Shown here: positions 5,677 to 8,765 of the stretch, piece after piece
How positions within the stretch are numbered: the stretch's first letter is position 1
Layout of the letters: each line of letters opens with the position of its first letter
Assembly: GCA_946530505.1 (NCBI GenBank)
Contig: CAMNAD010000056.1
Coordinates: 1-8,765, forward strand
Length of the DNA stretch: 8,765 nt
Reading direction: 5' to 3'
Source: an uncultured Bacteroidales bacterium
Lineage (GTDB): Bacteria > Bacteroidota > Bacteroidia > Bacteroidales > UBA932
Notes under the pieces: model-generated
Seen by the model: only the letters and a program-made list of their open reading frames with translations
What the model was told of the DNA's origin: nothing
The model's database searches: none
Program-made: the position numbers and the translations under genes

Positions 5677-5684
5677 TATCTTTG
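5677..5684 (+). promoter_or_regulatory. Possible -7 element TATCTTTG for the lipoprotein gene
   Basis: TATCTTTG fits TAnnTTTG but ends only 8 bases before the ATG at 5693, so transcription would begin at or just before the start codon and the mRNA would be nearly leaderless. No clear -33 element is found at the right spacing. No transcription terminator is visible between the exonuclease stop and this gene. Confidence 0.45.
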
Positions 5685-5692
5685 AGGCTGAT

Positions 5693-7078
5693 ATGTCCAA
5701 ATACCAGTCATTCATATTGCTGACGGCCCTCGCCGCCCTCACCATTTCCTGCGGAAAGGAAACAATACCGGAGCCCATTGAAGAGCTTTCCGAAGAGGAA
5801 ATCCTCGCGCAAGTGCGCACCGACGTGCAGAACACCGCCTTTTATAAAGACATCTTTCTGGACGGGGGCTGCGAACTCAATCCCGGAATCAAGGAAAGCG
5901 GAGTCGTAATCAACGGACGTCTCCCCTACGCGCTGCAGAAGGCCGGGCTGACTGACGCAGAGTACTTTCTTTCCACCGTCGATGATGTCGGGGAAGGCTT
6001 CACGACCAGCGACCTCAAGCTCCAGACCGAAATCATCTCAGGCACGGCCGATGACCCCAACGGAGTACTGCTCTACCCTGACGGAGAGCCGCGCTTCCGG
6101 CTGTTCTTCTCATTCGGAGGTCATTCCAACCCGCACGGCTCCACGCTGGGGCAGAGCGGGCGCTCCCGTGTACGCACATTCTATGAAAAAGGAGGCGGCT
6201 TCGTCGGCTCCTGCGCCGGTGCATTTCTCTCCGGGGCTTATGCCAACGGACGCGGGCGGAATTACTTCGACATCTGGAAAGGCGGCAATATGATTTCGAC
6301 CGACGTCGGCAATTCCAGCATCGATATGCTGATTGAGAGTGACATCTTTTCCAAGTACTACGGACCGTCCAAAGGCACGCTGGTCAAGGGGATACGGCAC
6401 AACGGAGGCGGCTTTATGGACACCCGCCGCGCCCCGGAAGACACGGAAGTAATCGCACTTTTCAAAGATGAAGCAGGCAGGAATTCCAAGAATGAGAATT
6501 ATTATGACCAGCCCTCCGTCTGGGCATACAAAGCATCGGCAGAATCCGGCAGGCTTGTCGTCACCGGGTCCCACCCCGAGGACGCCCCGTCCGGCGACAT
6601 TTTAGACCTCACCGCGTCAATGTTCCGCTACGCGTGGGACGGAGCCGGGATAGCGAAAGTCAAAGAAGTGCTGGTCAACGGAGACCTTACCCCGATTAAC
6701 CCCGGCATAGGCGACCTGCAGTGCCATCACTTCGTGCTGTGTCCTGCTGCAGACGTCGGAAGCCTCCGCATAACAGTCGGCTGGTCAGGCGATTATGACC
6801 TCGAAGTCTATCTCAAGCGGGACAGCTTCGCCTTCCCGGACGCGGATCCCGACTATTCATCCACAAACTCCTCTGGCGGCAACAACACACTCGTCACCGG
6901 TCCGCTCGAGAAGGGGCTCTGGTATGTGACCGTGCGCTGCGCAACCACGGTAGGAGCAAAGGAAATCATAACCGATCCCGCCACCGGCAAGGGCAGGTAC
7001 TTCCTGTACTATGGCAAGAAAGAAGTCCTGAAAGGCATCCCTTACAGCATTATGGCCGAGTGGGACTATAAGCGCTAA
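5693..7078 (+). CDS. Lipoprotein with BPL_N/class I glutamine-amidotransferase-like domain and PPC-like C-terminal domain
   Basis: A 461-residue lipoprotein. The signal peptide ends in lipobox L-T-I-S-C20. G21-K-E follows and does not clearly match the acidic Bacteroidota surface-export signal, so placement in the inner or outer leaflet is open. The middle domain (~65-315) looks like the glutamine-amidotransferase fold in its BPL_N form: strand L-F-F-S-F-G-G at 137-143, nucleophile elbow G-G-G-F-V-G-S-C174-A-G-A, and G-S-H294-P-E296-D, giving a Cys-His-Glu triad. Substrate is unknown. BPL_N-type proteins outside the cytoplasm may act as hydrolases or amidases, but this is inference. Residues ~345-460 form a beta-rich domain (S-G-D-Y-D-L-E-V-Y-L and P-L-E-K-G-L-W-Y-V-T-V) like pre-peptidase C-terminal domains. 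Its stop overlaps the convergent thioesterase stop by 4 bp. Lipoprotein status is firm; fold assignments are good but made by eye. Confidence 0.82.
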   Translation: MSKYQSFILLTALAALTISCGKETIPEPIEELSEEEILAQVRTDVQNTAFYKDIFLDGGCELNPGIKESGVVINGRLPYALQKAGLTDAEYFLSTVDDVGEGFTTSDLKLQTEIISGTADDPNGVLLYPDGEPRFRLFFSFGGHSNPHGSTLGQSGRSRVRTFYEKGGGFVGSCAGAFLSGAYANGRGRNYFDIWKGGNMISTDVGNSSIDMLIESDIFSKYYGPSKGTLVKGIRHNGGGFMDTRRAPEDTEVIALFKDEAGRNSKNENYYDQPSVWAYKASAESGRLVVTGSHPEDAPSGDILDLTASMFRYAWDGAGIAKVKEVLVNGDLTPINPGIGDLQCHHFVLCPAADVGSLRITVGWSGDYDLEVYLKRDSFAFPDADPDYSSTNSSGGNNTLVTGPLEKGLWYVTVRCATTVGAKEIITDPATGKGRYFLYYGKKEVLKGIPYSIMAEWDYKR

Positions 7079-7818
7079 TCCAGCACTATCTTGCAGATAA
7101 AGCTCTGGAGGCCCTCACACAGGCCCTCGACATACCAAGTGCCTTCCGGGCTCTGGGCACGCACCAGCTGCACTTCTCCTCCGAGTCTGACCTCGCGGTT
7201 GTAGTTGATATAGAAATCACTGACAGTCTTGGAAGTTACCACTTCTTCCGGCAGGCAGTCCATTGCCCAGCCGGGATACTTTGCGTTGTTGGCGTGCAGG
7301 TTATAATCTATGTCGGTATAGCGGACGATATGCACTCCGGCGTCTTCTTTGACAGCGTCACGGGGGAAAACAAGTTTGGGAGCGTCCGGCTGCAGAGCCC
7401 TTTCGGGGCACTGAGGCTCCATAGGGAAAATGTCCACGATTACGTCAGGTTTCACGATGGCCCGTGAATCAATGTCCATCAGCACCCAGGCGCTGGTAGC
7501 TCGCACGAGCGTCTCACCCGACTCGTCCAGGACACGGTAATCCCTTGTGTAATAAGGGCCTTTGACACCGCTGTGCCAGGTCTCGAGCTGCACTTTTTCC
7601 AGCAGGCGGGGCAGACGGTCGAAGTGGAAAGCGTTGCGCACGAGTATCCACCCGAGCCCCCTTTCGTGCAGGACATAGTCGGAAGCTCCGAGCTGCGTTG
7701 CGCCCTGTACGGCAAGCTGCTGCGCAATATCGAAGAACGAAGAGGGGCGCAGCCGATATGAATTGTCAATGAAGTAACTTGGGATTACGAGGTTTTCACG
7801 GTATTTGTCAGGTATCAT
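7075..7818 (-). CDS. Acyl-ACP thioesterase (double hotdog fold)
   Basis: A 247-residue cytoplasmic enzyme that should hydrolyse acyl-acyl carrier protein to release free fatty acids. The N-terminal hotdog has the family-typical long helix (S-F-F-D-I-A-Q-Q-L-A at 27-36), G-W-I-L-V-R-N, and a strand pair ending in A-T-S-A-W-V-L-M-D. The second hotdog carries D171-x-N173-x-H175-x-N-N178-x-x-Y181, the catalytic D-x-N-x-H region of plant and bacterial FatA/FatB-type thioesterases, followed by Y-N-R-E-V near 206-210. Length agrees with bacterial members. The start codon overlaps the stop of the Nif3-like gene by 4 bp (ATGA), so both are made from one mRNA with Nif3 first. A gene symbol is not assigned because bacterial members have no settled name. 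Confidence 0.92.
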   Translation of the reverse strand: MIPDKYRENLVIPSYFIDNSYRLRPSSFFDIAQQLAVQGATQLGASDYVLHERGLGWILVRNAFHFDRLPRLLEKVQLETWHSGVKGPYYTRDYRVLDESGETLVRATSAWVLMDIDSRAIVKPDVIVDIFPMEPQCPERALQPDAPKLVFPRDAVKEDAGVHIVRYTDIDYNLHANNAKYPGWAMDCLPEEVVTSKTVSDFYINYNREVRLGGEVQLVRAQSPEGTWYVEGLCEGLQSFICKIVLD

Positions 7819-8594
7819 ATAATATTTTGTATTGGGTTGGTATTCAACGAAGTAAGCTGCACGTCAAGACCGGGGAGGCTTTCCCGCAGCAGGCCGGCGA
7901 GCAGGTCGATGGTGTACTGTTCGCTTTCGTAGTGTCCGAGCTCGGCAAGCAGCATTCCGTCATTCTCGAAGTAGTCGTGGTAGTGGAACTCTCCCGTGAT
8001 GAAACAGTCTGCGCCTTTGCGTATGGCATCACGCATAAGAAACGCTCCTGCACCGCCACAGAGCGCAACTTTCCGTATCATCCGGCCGCTGCACCCTGAA
8101 TGGCGCAGGTCCCTGACAAGGAATGTATCCTGCAAGCGCGCGAGAAACTCCTTGTCAACTTCCGGATCGGGCAGCAGGCCGATTACCCCCGAACCTGCAT
8201 CTTCGCCGTCTTTGGGCTGCAGCCACTCCAGGTCCGTCAGACCGATGCGCCCGGCAATCTCGAAATTCACGCCGCCGGGGGCGTTGTCAAGGCTGGTGTG
8301 GGCCGAATAAATGGCAATCCCCTTCGAGAGGGCGCTGCACACGCATCTCTGCTGGTAAGTACTGTCGCTCACTTGCTTAAGGGCACGGAAAAGCAGCGGA
8401 TGGTGGGACACTATCATTTCGCAGCCAAAGCTCGCGGCCTCATCGACCACTGCTTCTGTAATATCCAGGCACACAAGAACTTTCTTAACTTCCGCCGCCG
8501 GAAAGCCGACCTGCAAACCTGAATTATCCCATTCGTCCTGATAGCGAAGGGGCGCCACGCGCTCGATCGCTGAAATAATTTCTCCAACTACCAT
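7815..8594 (-). CDS. Nif3-like dinuclear metal-centre protein (short form)
   Basis: A 259-residue protein from the ATG at 8594-8592; a TTG three codons earlier (8603) is possible but less likely. Family markers are in order: W23-D-N-S-G-L-Q-V-G, S-H64-H65-P-L, Y-S-A-H99-T-x-x-D103-N-A-P-G-G-V-N, C179-G-G-A-G, T-G-E-F-H204-Y-H-D, and G-H221-Y-E223-S-E-Q. The His, Asp and Glu residues are those expected to hold two metal ions in the hexameric or toroidal Nif3/YbgI proteins. The precise reaction is not settled; family labels such as GTP cyclohydrolase I type 2 rest on limited evidence. The length matches the short form; the PII-like insert found between the halves of longer relatives is absent, with only a brief linker near 128-165. 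It is first in a two-gene operon with the thioesterase. Confidence 0.93.
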   Translation of the reverse strand: MVVGEIISAIERVAPLRYQDEWDNSGLQVGFPAAEVKKVLVCLDITEAVVDEAASFGCEMIVSHHPLLFRALKQVSDSTYQQRCVCSALSKGIAIYSAHTSLDNAPGGVNFEIAGRIGLTDLEWLQPKDGEDAGSGVIGLLPDPEVDKEFLARLQDTFLVRDLRHSGCSGRMIRKVALCGGAGAFLMRDAIRKGADCFITGEFHYHDYFENDGMLLAELGHYESEQYTIDLLAGLLRESLPGLDVQLTSLNTNPIQNII

Positions 8595-8600
8595 AGATTG

Positions 8601-8608
8601 CAAATATA
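8601..8608 (-). promoter_or_regulatory. Possible -7 element TATATTTG for the Nif3-thioesterase operon
   Basis: The minus strand reads TATATTTG 6 bases upstream of the ATG at 8594, which again implies a nearly leaderless transcript. The stretch is AT-rich and no -33 element is visible at the right distance, so a chance match is possible. Confidence 0.35.
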
Positions 8609-8629
8609 AATTAATTTAAGGGTTTTTCA

Positions 8630-8660
8630 TTGTAAATGTCCCGCATTATTTATATATTTG
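8630..8660 (+). promoter_or_regulatory. Promoter (TTG-N20-TATATTTG) for the downstream lipoprotein gene
   Basis: TTG at 8630-8632 and TATATTTG at 8653-8660 are separated by 20 bases, matching the Bacteroidota -33/-7 arrangement. Transcription would begin near 8667, about 47 bases before the ATG at 8714. This is the best complete promoter match in the window. Confidence 0.6.
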
Positions 8661-8713
8661 GATTGTATTTTACGACTACACCAAAGCTATTAAAAACTCA
8701 TAACCAACTTATT

Positions 8714-8765
8714 ATGAATAAATTACTCTTGGCTCTCTCCGCGGCGGCATTGCTACTCGGCTGCG
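8714..8765 (+). CDS. Lipoprotein, N-terminal signal peptide only (3' end outside window)
   Basis: Seventeen codons are visible: M-N-K, then a hydrophobic stretch rich in Leu and Ala, then lipobox L-L-G-C17 just before the window ends. This is a canonical signal-peptidase-II signal peptide, with one Lys in the n-region and Cys as the first residue of the mature protein. It has a good promoter upstream and lies divergent to the Nif3 operon. What the mature protein does cannot be said from the visible part. Confidence 0.8.
   Translation, partial: MNKLLLALSAAALLLGC

Noticed and set aside
5046..5723. A 225-codon plus-strand frame across the WYL/exonuclease junction
   Set aside because: It is a shifted frame of two well-supported genes, Arg/Pro-rich in translation, with no motif.

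Overview
The window looks like Bacteroidota (Bacteroidales) chromosome, probably from a gut-type organism. The evidence is: -7 elements of the form TAnnTTTG at several gene starts (TACCTTTG twice, TATCTTTG, TATATTTG), no strong Shine-Dalgarno sequences, two lipoproteins with short lipobox signal peptides, and a Bacteroidota-type pairing of an acyl-ACP thioesterase with a Nif3-like protein. The genus cannot be fixed from this sequence.

Left half (1-4043, minus strand): a tightly packed five-gene operon that runs out of the window at its 3' end. In transcription order it encodes (i) a 464-residue protein with a DUF1835-like N-terminus, a DUF3658-like middle and an unrecognised helical C-terminus, (ii) a 119-residue acidic, Trp/Tyr-rich protein, (iii) a DnaB/RecA-fold ATPase lacking the DnaB N-terminal domain, whose C-terminal tail resembles protein (ii), (iv) a single-HKD phospholipase-D-family protein, probably a nuclease, with a C-terminal Cys cluster, and (v) a PD-(D/E)XK nuclease of the PDDEXK_4 type, cut by the window edge. 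Junctions are 8-bp and 4-bp overlaps, then 10-bp and 15-bp gaps, so the genes are probably co-transcribed.

Control region (4044-4270): it separates this operon from a divergent gene pair, a WYL-domain transcription regulator and a DEDDh 3'-5' exonuclease whose genes overlap by 4 bp. Two palindromes TGCC-N7-GGCA are each centred exactly 19 bp upstream of one of the two divergent TACCTTTG -7 boxes, where the -33 element would lie. The simplest reading is that the WYL protein represses both directions. A WYL switch, an NTPase, several nucleases and unknown partners resemble the organisation of regulated anti-phage modules (compare BrxR- and CapW-type WYL control). I do not recognise this gene set as a named system, so it is the best candidate here for an undescribed one. 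The defence role is an inference.

Right half (5693-8765): ordinary-looking chromosome. It holds a secreted lipoprotein with a class I glutamine-amidotransferase/BPL_N-like domain and a C-terminal PPC-like beta domain, a convergent two-gene operon (Nif3-like protein then acyl-ACP thioesterase, minus strand), and the first 17 codons of another lipoprotein with a good promoter. I saw no rRNA, tRNA, CRISPR array, transposase or integrase. No gene-free stretch exceeds 300 bases.
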